Source of the DNA: DAIPKP01 sp964545875
Lineage (GTDB): Bacteria; Synergistota; Synergistia; Synergistales; Aminiphilaceae
Reading direction: 5' to 3'
DNA: 64,000 nucleotides
NCBI GenBank assembly: GCA_964545875.1
Contig: CAZJHH010000003.1
Span: forward strand, 1 to 64,000
Under the pieces are notes generated by a model that had not been told where the DNA came from, made no database searches, and worked only from the letters and a program-made list of their open reading frames with translations. The position numbers and the translations under genes are program-made. How positions within the stretch are numbered: position 1 is the first letter of the stretch; each line of letters opens with the position of its first letter. Shown here piece by piece: positions 9,360 to 17,565 of this stretch.

Positions 9360-10067
9360 ATGATCTGTGGCTTTTTTGACGGAGCTTCCCGGGGAAATCC
9401 GGGAGAGGCGGGAGCGGGGGCTCTTCTCAAGGATGAAGCTGGGACTATTCTTTGGGAAGACTGTCTTTATCTCGGCAGTCGTACCAATAACGAGGCAGAA
9501 TACGAAGGACTTCTTCTTCTGCTTCGGGAAATCTCCCGACGGGATGTGCGAGGAGTACACATTTCCGGAGACAGCAAACTCGTGATTTCCCAGATGAAGG
9601 GGGAGTGGAAGGTCCGGCAGCCCCATTTGCAGCTTCTCTGGAAGGAGGCCCGGGAGCTTGCCCGGGGGCGGAACCTTCAATATTCCTGGATTCCCCGGGA
9701 GCGGAACTCCCAGGCGGATGCTCTTTCGAACCGGGCTCTGGATGAGCCTCAAGGCTCCGGGAACCTTCAAAAAACCGACTCCGGGGAGAATGCGGAGTTC
9801 ATGCCTCTTCCCGAGGGTTTTCTGGAGGTGGGAGGCTCCGAGAAACGGGTTTCCAAGGAGAAGAGCTCTCCCGTTGCTTCCCCCAAAGGAAAGGAGCCCG
9901 TGCTCTTCACCAGGGTGGGAGAACATATCTACCTTGCCCGGGGAGGCGAGGAATATGCGGTGGATCTTCTTCACGGAGCCTGTACATGCCCGGGATTTCA
10001 GTTTCGGAAAAAGTGCCGGCACCTGGAGGAAGCACAAAAACAGTTCGGTGGAGGTGATAGCACATGA
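9360..10067 (+). CDS. Ribonuclease HI family protein fused to a SWIM zinc finger
   Basis: Predicted 235-residue cytoplasmic protein. Residues 1-125 are an RNase HI type domain that cuts RNA in RNA-DNA hybrids. The acidic catalytic residues are visible in FFDGASRGNPG (Asp7), TNNEAEYEGL (Glu47), SGDSKLVI (Asp71) and NSQADALSN. After a linker, residues 180-232 form a SWIM-type finger: CTCPGFQFRKKCRHLEEA supplies the C-x-C...C-x-H ligands. SWIM fingers bind nucleic acid or protein partners, so the fusion may direct the nuclease to particular substrates. TAAGGAGAG precedes the ATG. The stop overlaps the next start (ATGA), opening a run of five overlapping genes. Confidence 0.86.
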   Translation: MICGFFDGASRGNPGEAGAGALLKDEAGTILWEDCLYLGSRTNNEAEYEGLLLLLREISRRDVRGVHISGDSKLVISQMKGEWKVRQPHLQLLWKEARELARGRNLQYSWIPRERNSQADALSNRALDEPQGSGNLQKTDSGENAEFMPLPEGFLEVGGSEKRVSKEKSSPVASPKGKEPVLFTRVGEHIYLARGGEEYAVDLLHGACTCPGFQFRKKCRHLEEAQKQFGGGDST

Positions 10068-10966
10068 TGTGCCGCGATGCTCTGGATTGGCTGCGCATAA
10101 CCGTGATCGCCGAGGATACGGTGCCTCTGGACAGCCCGCTCCTGGGACAGCACGGCCTGGCGGTCTGGGTGGAGGCCCCTCGGGGAAAGGACGTTTTCCG
10201 GGTTCTTTTCGATGTGGGGCAGCATACCCATGCCCTGTGGCACAACTTCGACTGCCTCCGTATCGATCCCTCCCAGGCGGATGCCCTTCTTCTCTCCCAT
10301 TGCCACTACGATCACACCCGGGGAACTGCGGAGGTGCTTCGGAGAATCGGCAAAAGAAACTTTCCTCTGGTAGCGCACCCGGATATTTTCCGCCCCCATT
10401 TCGAAATGTTCCCCTCCCTTCTTTCCATCGGCATGGACTCCGAGGATTCCCGGGAAGCTCTGGAAGCTGCCGGAGCGGCCCTGATTCTTTCCAGAGACCC
10501 CATCTCCTTTCTTCCGGGTCTCATGACCACCGGAGAAGTTCCCCGCCGCAGCTCCTACGAAAAAACTCCCCCCACCTTCCGGACCCTTCGAGAGGGTGTT
10601 CTGGAGCGAGATCTCATGATGGACGATCTTTCCCTGGTGGCTTCCGTGAAGGGAAGAGGACTGGTTATTCTTACGGGATGTGCCCATGCGGGAATCGTCA
10701 ACATCGTCTCCCACGGCATGGAGCTTTTTCCGGGGGTTCCCCTGGAGGGGATTATGGGAGGATTACACCTTGCGGAGGCCGGGGAGGACGTGCTGGAGAA
10801 AACTTTGGAGGATCTGAAAAAACTCGCTCCCCGGTGGGTGGCTCCGGGGCACTGTACCGGAAGGAGGGGTGTTTTCGGGTTCTTCCAGCATTTTCGTGAA
10901 GAACTTCGTTCCTTCACTTCCGGAAGTAGAATCCTTATTTCTGCGGAGGGGGTGGAGATAGCATGA
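10064..10966 (+). CDS. MBL-fold metallo-hydrolase
   Basis: Predicted 300-residue cytoplasmic metallo-beta-lactamase fold protein. The metal motif SHCHYDHTRG is near residue 79, with further ligands in GCAHAGIVNI and APGHCTG. The layout matches the family often annotated as 7,8-dihydropterin-6-methyl-4-(beta-D-ribofuranosyl)aminobenzene-5'-phosphate synthase-like, whose bacterial substrates are mostly unknown. A second member lies at 36143. It overlaps both neighbours by ATGA, so it is co-translated with the RNase H-SWIM protein and the ABC transporter. No specific reaction can be assigned. Confidence 0.85.
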   Translation: MMCRDALDWLRITVIAEDTVPLDSPLLGQHGLAVWVEAPRGKDVFRVLFDVGQHTHALWHNFDCLRIDPSQADALLLSHCHYDHTRGTAEVLRRIGKRNFPLVAHPDIFRPHFEMFPSLLSIGMDSEDSREALEAAGAALILSRDPISFLPGLMTTGEVPRRSSYEKTPPTFRTLREGVLERDLMMDDLSLVASVKGRGLVILTGCAHAGIVNIVSHGMELFPGVPLEGIMGGLHLAEAGEDVLEKTLEDLKKLAPRWVAPGHCTGRRGVFGFFQHFREELRSFTSGSRILISAEGVEIA

Positions 10967-11913
10967 GGCGTTTTCTTTTCGCTGCGATTCTTGGGGCACT
11001 TTTTCTCACGGCTTCCGGGAGCGGGGTTTGGGGAAAATCCCATGCTTCTCCCGGAGTGCTCTATACGCCTCGGGGGCCTTCTCTCTTTCCGGTGATTTCC
11101 CTGCGGCAGCAGATGATACACGGTCCCCGGATCGTTTTCTGGAATACTCCGGAGGAAATCACGGCTCTTCTGCTTTCCGGGGAGGCGGAGTGCGCCCTTC
11201 TTCCGGTAACCCTTGGAGCGGCTATTCATCAACGGGGGCTGCCTATGGTGCTGCTCGGAGTGATTCAATGGGATCTCTTCTCGCTTCTCGTTCCTTCGGG
11301 AGAGTCCTTCGCCTCTTTGAAAGACCTGGGGGAGGGGCCTCTCTACCTTCCCTTCGGCCGGGGAACCACCGCGGATGTGCTGGTGCGCTCCTCTCTGAGG
11401 AAGGCGGGAATAGTGCCGGACGTGTCTCTGCGGCTTCTCTACGCCCCCCCCCAGGAGATCGCGGCGCTTCTCGGAGCGGGAAAGGCCCGGTATGCGGTGC
11501 TTCCGGAGCCCTTCGCCTCCCTGGCTCTCTCGAAAGCCCGGGTGGAGCGGGGTTTGCCCCTTCGCCGGCTCTGGCAGGATGAAGCGGGAGAGAGGTTGCA
11601 TCTTCCCGTGACGGGACTTTTCGTCTCCCGAAGGAGCTTCGACGCAAAACCCGATTTTTTCCGGGATCTGGAGCGTCAGTACCTTCTCTCACTCAAGTGG
11701 GGGGAATCTCATTTTGCCCAGGCGGTGGATTTTCTCCGCCAGGATTTTCCGTTTCCCCGGGAGATTCTGGAAGCGGCTTTGAGGGAGTGCGATTTCACCT
11801 ACCGACCTGGATCTTCCGTATGCAAGGAACTGCGGATTTTTTACGAGTACCTTTGTGAAAGAGCTCCCGAATCCTGCGGCGGGGTTCCTGAGAAGGATTT
11901 CTTTTATCCATGA
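10963..11913 (+). CDS. ABC transporter substrate-binding protein (SsuA/NMT1-like)
   Basis: Predicted 316-residue periplasmic binding protein with an N-terminal signal peptide of about 24 residues. The sequence around GEAECALLPVTLGAAIHQRG and the later GKARYAVLPEPFASLAL repeats the same lobe motif found in SsuA, TauA and ThiY-type proteins, which deliver sulfonates, taurine, pyrimidine precursors or other small molecules. The permease and ATPase follow directly, all with overlapping starts. No ligand-specific residues are recognisable. Confidence 0.83.
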   Translation: MRRFLFAAILGALFLTASGSGVWGKSHASPGVLYTPRGPSLFPVISLRQQMIHGPRIVFWNTPEEITALLLSGEAECALLPVTLGAAIHQRGLPMVLLGVIQWDLFSLLVPSGESFASLKDLGEGPLYLPFGRGTTADVLVRSSLRKAGIVPDVSLRLLYAPPQEIAALLGAGKARYAVLPEPFASLALSKARVERGLPLRRLWQDEAGERLHLPVTGLFVSRRSFDAKPDFFRDLERQYLLSLKWGESHFAQAVDFLRQDFPFPREILEAALRECDFTYRPGSSVCKELRIFYEYLCERAPESCGGVPEKDFFYP

Positions 11914-12662
11914 GCCGGGGATTTTTGCTCGGAGGAGGGGCGGTGCTCCTGGGGTGGGAGATCGTGGCCCGGGTGCTTCGGGTGCCCCTGATTCTCCCTT
12001 CTTTGCTGGAAACGGGAAGCCGCCTCCTGGAGTATCTTCAAACGCCCCTCTTTTGGTTCGCCCTGGCCCGGTCCGCCGGAGAGGTGGGGCTGGTGCTTCT
12101 TCTGGTGCTTTTCCTGGGCCTTCCCCTGGGGGTGCTCTTCGGAGTGCGTCCGGGAATTTTCGCCTTCTGCCGGCCTCTTTTGGGAATAGTGCAGGCGGTG
12201 CCCGTCATTTCATGGCTGGGGGTGGTGATTTTTTCCCTCGGCATAGGCTGGCGGGGCCCCGTATTTATCTCCACCCTCTCTCTTCTTCCCATGGCGATTC
12301 TCACCACCGCTTCGGGGGTGCGGAGTCTGGACGGAACGCTTCTTGAAATGGCCCGGGTCTACCGGGTTCCCCGGATACGGCGGATGCGCTGGATCTACGG
12401 CGGAGCTTTGCTCCCCTTCGGGGAGGCGGTGATGGAGGTGGCCCTGGGGAATGCCTGGAAGGTGGTGCTGGTGACGGAGTACCTCTGCGGCGATGCGGGG
12501 CTCGGAGTGCTTCTCGCCTGGGCCCGGCAGGGAGTGGATACTCCGGGAATCTATGCTCTTTCCGGAGTGGCGGTGTTTCTGGGAATCTTTTCGGAGCGCC
12601 TTTTCCGAGGCCTCGGAAGGATTTTCCGACTTTCCCGGGGAGGACGCCCGTGTCTTCCCTGA
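11910..12662 (+). CDS. ABC transporter permease (SsuC/TauC-like)
   Basis: Predicted 250-residue inner-membrane permease with about six helices. The cytoplasmic coupling loop (EAA motif) is visible as EMARVYRVPRIRRMRWIYGG. The VPVISWLGVVIFSLGIGWRGP segment is typical of the sulfonate/nitrate/taurine permease class. It starts with an ATGA overlap on the binding-protein gene and overlaps the ATPase gene by 13 bp. Confidence 0.87.
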   Translation: MSRGFLLGGGAVLLGWEIVARVLRVPLILPSLLETGSRLLEYLQTPLFWFALARSAGEVGLVLLLVLFLGLPLGVLFGVRPGIFAFCRPLLGIVQAVPVISWLGVVIFSLGIGWRGPVFISTLSLLPMAILTTASGVRSLDGTLLEMARVYRVPRIRRMRWIYGGALLPFGEAVMEVALGNAWKVVLVTEYLCGDAGLGVLLAWARQGVDTPGIYALSGVAVFLGIFSERLFRGLGRIFRLSRGGRPCLP

Positions 12663-13384
12663 TCCGGGTTGCGAATCTCGGGGTACGTTTCGGAGAGCAC
12701 CGGGTACTGGAGGGGTGGAGCATGAAGATTCGCTTCGGCGAGCGGGTGGTGCTCCTGGGAGAGTCCGGATGCGGCAAGACAACCTTTCTCAAGATTCTCG
12801 GGGGACTTCAGAAGCCTTCCGAAGGAGATGTTACGGGTATGCCTTCCAGGGTGGGTTTCGTCTTTCAGGGATCCCGGCTCATTCCCTGGGCCACGGTGGA
12901 GAAGAATCTGCGTTTCGCAAATCCCGCCTGCTCCGTGGAGGATCTCCTGGAGCGAGTGCATCTTTCGGGGTGGGAGCATGCCTATCCCCGGGAGCTCAGC
13001 GGAGGGATGCAGCAGCGGGTGAATCTGGCCCGGGCCCTTGGAGTGGAGCCGGAGCTGCTGCTTTTGGACGAGGCTTTCGGCTCCCTGGATCTCCGGCACA
13101 AGTTCTCCATCATGCACGATCTTCTGGAGTTCTGGAAGCGCCGGCGCTGTACCATCCTCATGGTAACCCACGATATCACCGAGGCCCTCTTCCTGGGGGA
13201 CCGGATACTCTTTCTCCGGGGGTCTCCCTCTCGTATTGCCGGAGAGATGGAGGTGGGGCTTCCTCCGGATCGGTCTCCCTGGTCCCCGGACTTCCTGGAG
13301 CGCCGGGGAACCATTATCCGCCGTCTTCTGGAATCTTCGGAAGATCAGGAATCGAAATCCAGGGATTGCAGAAAAAGCTCCTGA
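12650..13384 (+). CDS. ABC transporter ATP-binding protein (SsuB/TauB-like)
   Basis: Predicted 244-residue ATPase energising the preceding permease. Walker A is GESGCGKTT, the Q-loop lies in VFQGSRLIPWATVEKN, the signature is LSGGMQQRVNLARAL, Walker B is LLLLDEAFGSLD and the switch is VTHDITEA. It starts at a GTG inside the permease gene. The last 40 bp overlap, tail to tail, the end of the convergent corrinoid-activator gene, so the two transcripts must be antisense there. Confidence 0.9.
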   Translation: MSSLIRVANLGVRFGEHRVLEGWSMKIRFGERVVLLGESGCGKTTFLKILGGLQKPSEGDVTGMPSRVGFVFQGSRLIPWATVEKNLRFANPACSVEDLLERVHLSGWEHAYPRELSGGMQQRVNLARALGVEPELLLLDEAFGSLDLRHKFSIMHDLLEFWKRRRCTILMVTHDITEALFLGDRILFLRGSPSRIAGEMEVGLPPDRSPWSPDFLERRGTIIRRLLESSEDQESKSRDCRKSS

Positions 13385-15012
13385 AACCGGGAGGAGTTCT
13401 CCAGAGGACAGTGTTCCACCCGATCTTTCAGGGCGGCAATCTCACTCCATGCCCCGGCCCCTTCGAGAAGAACCAGAGCCCCCCCTCGGGCGGCGGCGTT
13501 TCCCAGGGGGATAATCCGGTTTGCCACCCTCCGGGGAAAAAGTCCCGTTTCCAGGGCCGCCTCCTTTCGGATAAAGGTGCCCAGAGTTCCCGCCAGGAGC
13601 ACCTCCTCCAGATCCTCCCAGGTCAGTTCCGCTCTTTCCAGAAGCAGTTCCATCCCCCCCCGAAGGGCTCCCTTGGCGAGCTGAAGTTCCCGGATGTCCT
13701 GCTGGGTAAGTTCCAGGGGCTCCCCCTCCCGGGAAAGGGCGAACCGAAAGCTCCTCCCCCGAGAAGACTCCCGCAGTCCCTCCCGTAAAGCCGGGTGCAG
13801 GGCCTCCTCCGGTGAGGCGAGGCGCCCCCGGCGATCCATGCCCCGCCCTTTCAGCAAGACCTCCAGAAGATCCAGCAGGCCGGAACCGCAGATCCCCAGG
13901 GGAGGAAGATCCTCCAGGGTTTGCAGGGCCATTCGGTTTCCCCGGATCCGCACTCCCGAAACGACCCCTCCCCGGGCGCCGGTGCCGCAGGATATCTTGC
14001 CCCCTTCAAAGGCGGGCCCCGCGGCGGCAGAAGCTCCGAGAATCCGGTTTTCCCAGAGAAGGCCCATTTCGCCGTTGGTGCCGAGATCTACCACAAGCCG
14101 GGGTTTTCGGGAAGGGCGGTCTTTCAGAGAGTAGAGAACCCCCAGAAAGTCTCCTCCCAGAAAACCCTCCACCAGAGGAAGGCACCGCAGCCGGGCCGCC
14201 GGGAGAAGGCGTCCTGCCAGGGGGCCTCCGGGGGGTTCCTCCAAACCCTCCCGGAGAAGGGGGGTAAAGGGAGGCTTCAGAAGAGAAGCCGGGGGGAGCC
14301 CCAGAAAGAGGTGGTGCATGCCGCTGTTTCCCAGGCAGAGAAGCTCCACGCAGTGTTCCCGGGGGATTTCCCGCTTCCGGAGTATTTCCAGGAGAAGTTC
14401 CCGCACGCTCTCCACAAGCATCTCCTGGAGGGCTCCCTTCGTTTCCTCGGATTCCTCCGCCAGGGCAAGCCGGGTAAGGAGGTCCGCCCCCCGGGATCCC
14501 TGGGGATTCGGAGCGAAGCCGAAGCCTTGGAGAGTTCCCTTTCGAAGATGATAGAGAAAGCAGGCCAGGGTGGTGGTTCCCAGATCGAGGACGGCTCCGT
14601 AGAGATCCGGCGGAGCCTTTCCGGAAGAAGCATCTTTCGATGTTTCCGCCGGGTATGTTTGTAGAGTGAACTTCGAAAGATTGCCCGGAAGTCCCTTGGT
14701 GCCCTTTTGCGGCGAAGGGGGTTCCAGCCATACCGTGCCGTTTCCGAGAATTGTACAGCGGCAGGCCAGGCGGAATCCCCGGGCGAGAAGCTCCTCCCCC
14801 AGAAAACGGGCCTCTTCCGAATCCGGAGGTGAAAAGGCCCCCCGGACCCGGACCCGGCATTTGCCGCAGAGTCCCTTTCCTCCGCAGGGAGTGACAAGGG
14901 AAAATCCCCGGTTTTGCAGAATCCGGGCCAGAAGATCTCCCTTCCGGGCCGGCACCTCCCGGCAGCTTTGTTCGCAGTGAACCCGCAGAAGAGGGCTCCT
15001 CGATATGGTCAT
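13345..15012 (-). CDS. Corrinoid-protein reductive activator (ferredoxin + ASKHA domains)
   Basis: Predicted 555-residue cytoplasmic protein of the RamA/RACE class that reduces inactive Co(II) corrinoid proteins in methyl transfer, using ATP. Residues 1-95 form a [2Fe-2S] ferredoxin with Cys43, Cys49, Cys52 (TPCGGKGLCGKCRV) and Cys83 (LACRC). The remainder is an actin-like ATPase: VLDLGTTTLACFL, LVVDLGTNGEMGL, SCGTGARGGVVSG and a C-terminal LLAGTLGTFIRKEAAL segment. No corrinoid protein or methyltransferase is in the window. The divergent neighbour at 15151 is a methionine synthase activation-domain-like protein, so both may serve a distant methyltransferase system. Confidence 0.87.
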   Translation of the reverse strand: MTISRSPLLRVHCEQSCREVPARKGDLLARILQNRGFSLVTPCGGKGLCGKCRVRVRGAFSPPDSEEARFLGEELLARGFRLACRCTILGNGTVWLEPPSPQKGTKGLPGNLSKFTLQTYPAETSKDASSGKAPPDLYGAVLDLGTTTLACFLYHLRKGTLQGFGFAPNPQGSRGADLLTRLALAEESEETKGALQEMLVESVRELLLEILRKREIPREHCVELLCLGNSGMHHLFLGLPPASLLKPPFTPLLREGLEEPPGGPLAGRLLPAARLRCLPLVEGFLGGDFLGVLYSLKDRPSRKPRLVVDLGTNGEMGLLWENRILGASAAAGPAFEGGKISCGTGARGGVVSGVRIRGNRMALQTLEDLPPLGICGSGLLDLLEVLLKGRGMDRRGRLASPEEALHPALREGLRESSRGRSFRFALSREGEPLELTQQDIRELQLAKGALRGGMELLLERAELTWEDLEEVLLAGTLGTFIRKEAALETGLFPRRVANRIIPLGNAAARGGALVLLEGAGAWSEIAALKDRVEHCPLENSSRFQELFLQSLDFDS

Positions 15013-15077
15013 TCTTTCACGCCTCCCAGGTATTTCCTCCCCGGAAAAGTCCCGTTTTTCGGGGAAACATGCCGTGC

Positions 15078-15083
15078 TATACT
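15078..15083 (+). promoter_or_regulatory. Candidate -10 box in the divergent corrinoid-gene intergenic region
   Basis: TATACT lies 68 bp before the gene at 15151. The six bases 17 bp upstream are only T-rich (TTTTTC), so the promoter is plausible but weak. Confidence 0.3.
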
Positions 15084-15150
15084 TTTTTCCGGAGAGTTAC
15101 CGAAGAGGATAACCCTTTTCGGAGATGCCGCATAGTTCGAAAGGAATCCC

Positions 15151-15837
15151 ATGCCCATAGAAGAGCTGTCATGTCCGGACATTTCCCGGGAGCTTCTCCG
15201 GAGGCTCGGAGGATCTCCCGGGCCATTTCTCGAAGAAACCGCCCGAAAAATGGCCCGCCTTGCCCGTGCCCTGGGAGAACCCCGGTTTTCCTGGAAACTT
15301 TACCATCTTTCTCCGGCAGGAGAAAATCAGGATACGGTGATTCTTCTCCGTCGGGGAGAACCTCGGGGAGAGCTGCATCTCCGAGAGGGGGTAAGGCATC
15401 TTCGGGAGGCTTCCCGAGGTTTCGTGGGGATATGCACCCTGGGGCCCTTTCTGGAAGCCGAAGCGGAGGATCTCCAGAAAAAGGAGAAACTTCTTGAGGC
15501 CTATCTCCTTACCCTGGGGGGCAATCTTCTCCTGGATGCGGTGAGCCGCAGAGCTCGGGAGAAAGCTCGGGAGATCGGGCAGACGGAGGGAGAGCGTCTC
15601 GGACCCACGCTCCTGCCGGGTTCTCTCCTGGGATGGGCCGTGGAGGAACAGGAGCGACTCCTTTCGCTGGGGGAAGCCGAAAACCTGGGAGTCCACCGTT
15701 CTTCGGGAGGAATGCTCTCTCCCCTTCAATCCCTCTCGTTTCTCATCGGCCTGGGAAACTATTCTCCGGAAACCCCCGAAACTCTCTGCCAAGAGTGCCT
15801 CCGAAGAGAAAGCTGTCCCTGGAGAAGGGAGGAGTAG
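15151..15837 (+). CDS. B12-dependent methionine synthase activation-domain-like protein
   Basis: Predicted 228-residue cytoplasmic protein resembling the stand-alone activation domain of cobalamin-dependent methionine synthase (MetH C-terminus). The segment ERLGPTLLPGSLLGWAVEEQ corresponds to the family core, and the protein ends in a cysteine cluster, CQECLRRESCPWRR, that could hold a metal site. Such short proteins often sit beside corrinoid activators and methyltransferases. This one is divergent from an activator gene. AAAGGA precedes the ATG. Its exact role is not established: it may bind the corrinoid protein during reactivation. Confidence 0.65.
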   Translation: MPIEELSCPDISRELLRRLGGSPGPFLEETARKMARLARALGEPRFSWKLYHLSPAGENQDTVILLRRGEPRGELHLREGVRHLREASRGFVGICTLGPFLEAEAEDLQKKEKLLEAYLLTLGGNLLLDAVSRRAREKAREIGQTEGERLGPTLLPGSLLGWAVEEQERLLSLGEAENLGVHRSSGGMLSPLQSLSFLIGLGNYSPETPETLCQECLRRESCPWRREE

Positions 15838-16203
15838 AATGGTTTCCCCGTGCTCCCCCGGAACTCGCCATGCTTTTTTCCCGAAGGATCGTCGTGCTGT
15901 TGCCTTAAAAGAGAAAAAAAGATATCCTATTGCCCGGATCTTTGGAGTGCCGAATTTTAGCGGATTCTCTCTTCTCTCCGGCTTGCCCGGAGAGGTTCAT
16001 CTCTGAAGAGAATACATAAAGGAGAACGTCATGTACCACGGAAAGATGCGGTTGCTGCGCCGCTGAACACGTGTATCCTGGCCGGTTCGGCCATGGAGTA
16101 TAGGCACCGCCGCACTTCCGGACGTCTCCCGAGTCTTCTAGGATTCCCTTTCTCATGGAGCGGGTCCGCAGTGCGTGCGGATAAATCCATGAGGAGGGAT
16201 AGC
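15838..16203 (+). other. 366-bp leader region before the dehydratase-like gene
   Basis: No ordinary gene is seen. It holds an 11-codon open frame with a good ribosome binding site (16031-16066), a small hairpin TGGCC-GGTTC-GGCCA near 16079-16093, and a hairpin TCCGC-AGTGCGT-GCGGA (16166-16182) just before the ribosome binding site of the gene at 16204. A long transcribed leader with attenuation is possible. No known riboswitch class is recognised. Confidence 0.4.
16031..16066 (+). CDS. Possible 11-codon leader peptide
   Basis: ATG at 16031 follows AAAGGAGA at ideal spacing and opens a frame reading MYHGKMRLLRR before TGA. The strong start signal with a tiny, Leu/Arg-rich product upstream of a metabolic gene is typical of leader peptides, though chance cannot be excluded. 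It ends 137 bp before the downstream start, leaving room for alternative hairpins. Confidence 0.35.
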   Translation: MYHGKMRLLRR

Positions 16204-17484
16204 ATGTCTCAAGAGTATCGAAAGATGTGGGAAGATCTCAATCTGAATCTGGATGCCCACGATGCGCTGCTGGGGGTTCTGGGAAAGGTCTATGGAGATA
16301 TCTATATGACCCAGAAGGAACGTCCCGGAGGAATGGATTATTTCAACTTCGTCATGACCGAAATTCACGGTCTTCGGATCAAGGAGCTTCTGGAGGAGAA
16401 GAAGCAGGGGAGAAAGATCATCGGATCCTATTGCGTCTTCGTTCCCGAAGAGCTTGTGCTCGCTGCGGGGGCCACGCTCATCGGTCTCTGTTCCGGGGCG
16501 GACTTCGCCACCGAGGCGGTGGAACAGATGCTTCCCCGAAACACCTGTGCTCTCATCAAATCTTCCTTCGGCTTCAAGCTGGGCAAGGCCTGCCCCTATC
16601 TCGAAGCGGCGGATATGGTGGTGGGAGAGAACACCTGTGACGGCAAGAAAAAAGCCTATGAAAGCCTCAAAACCCTGGTGAACAACCTCTACGTTATGGA
16701 TCTGCCCCAGATGAAAACCCCCCAGGGGCGAGAGCTCCTGAAAAGCGAATTCCTCCGCTTCAAGGAGGCCCTGGAAACCTTTACGGGAAAACCTATCACT
16801 CCGGCGAATCTCAAACAGGGAATTCTCACGGTCAACGCCAAGCGCAGAGCTCTTCACCGTCTTTCCTCGCTCCGCAGGGCGAACCCTGCTCCCATATCGG
16901 GCCTGGACGCACTTCTGGCGAATCAGGTCTTCTTCTACGACAATCCCGCACGTTTTACGAAATCCGTGAACGCTCTCTGTGATGAATTGGAGGAGCGAAT
17001 TCGGGAGAAAAAGGGAGTGGCTTCGGAAAAAACTCCCCGTATTCTCGTATCGGGGTGTCCCATGGCGGTGCCCAATTGGAAACTTCCCTGGATCGTGGAA
17101 ACTTCGGGAGCCGTCATCGTGGGTGAAGAATCCTGCGTAGGGGAACGAGGTACCCGGGAACTTACGGAGGAATCCGGCAATTCCCTGGAGGAGCTTATGG
17201 AGGCTCTGGTGGATCGCTACTTCCGGATCGACTGTGCCATTTTCACTCCCAATCAGGATCGGGAAGATCATATCCGGGAGATGGCCAAGGCCTATAAGGC
17301 GGACGGAATCATTCATTACGGACTTCAGTTCTGCCAGCCCTATACTGTGGAAGCCATTCCCCTGGAGAAGGTTTTCGAGAAGGAAGACCTTCCCTTCCTC
17401 CGAGTGGAAACCGATTACAGTATGGAGGATGTGGGGCAGCTCAAGACGCGGATCGAGGCTTTTGTCGAGCAGCTTCGGCAATAG
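16204..17484 (+). CDS. Double-cubane cluster protein / 2-hydroxyacyl-CoA dehydratase family
   Basis: Predicted 426-residue cytoplasmic iron-sulfur protein of the 2-hydroxyacyl-CoA dehydratase superfamily. A single long subunit with ten cysteines, including those in GSYCVFVPEEL, RNTCALIK, KACPYLEA, ENTCDGKKK, SGCPMAVPNWK, ESCVGERGTR and QFCQPY, fits the double-cubane [8Fe-9S] group (YjiM/DCCP) rather than the two-subunit fermentative dehydratases. GAGGAGGG precedes the ATG at 16204; longer in-frame starts lack a site. The activase follows 81 bp downstream. DCCP enzymes perform low-potential reductions of small molecules such as acetylene in vitro. The natural substrate is unknown. Confidence 0.8.
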   Translation: MSQEYRKMWEDLNLNLDAHDALLGVLGKVYGDIYMTQKERPGGMDYFNFVMTEIHGLRIKELLEEKKQGRKIIGSYCVFVPEELVLAAGATLIGLCSGADFATEAVEQMLPRNTCALIKSSFGFKLGKACPYLEAADMVVGENTCDGKKKAYESLKTLVNNLYVMDLPQMKTPQGRELLKSEFLRFKEALETFTGKPITPANLKQGILTVNAKRRALHRLSSLRRANPAPISGLDALLANQVFFYDNPARFTKSVNALCDELEERIREKKGVASEKTPRILVSGCPMAVPNWKLPWIVETSGAVIVGEESCVGERGTRELTEESGNSLEELMEALVDRYFRIDCAIFTPNQDREDHIREMAKAYKADGIIHYGLQFCQPYTVEAIPLEKVFEKEDLPFLRVETDYSMEDVGQLKTRIEAFVEQLRQ

Positions 17485-17565
17485 CTCTTTCCTGTGTGAA
17501 AATGCCCCGGAAGATCTCGTTTTCCGGGGGGATATGCATCACGAGAACCAGAAACGAGGAATGCC

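Noticed and set aside
9181..9363. Small frame between the diguanylate cyclase and RNase H genes
   Set aside because: It reads through the terminator at 9313-9335 and overlaps the ribosome binding site of the next gene; its composition is random.
16093..16203. N-terminal extension of the double-cubane protein
   Set aside because: The ATG at 16204 has GAGGAGGG at good spacing, and the extension is Arg/Ser-rich and unlike the family.
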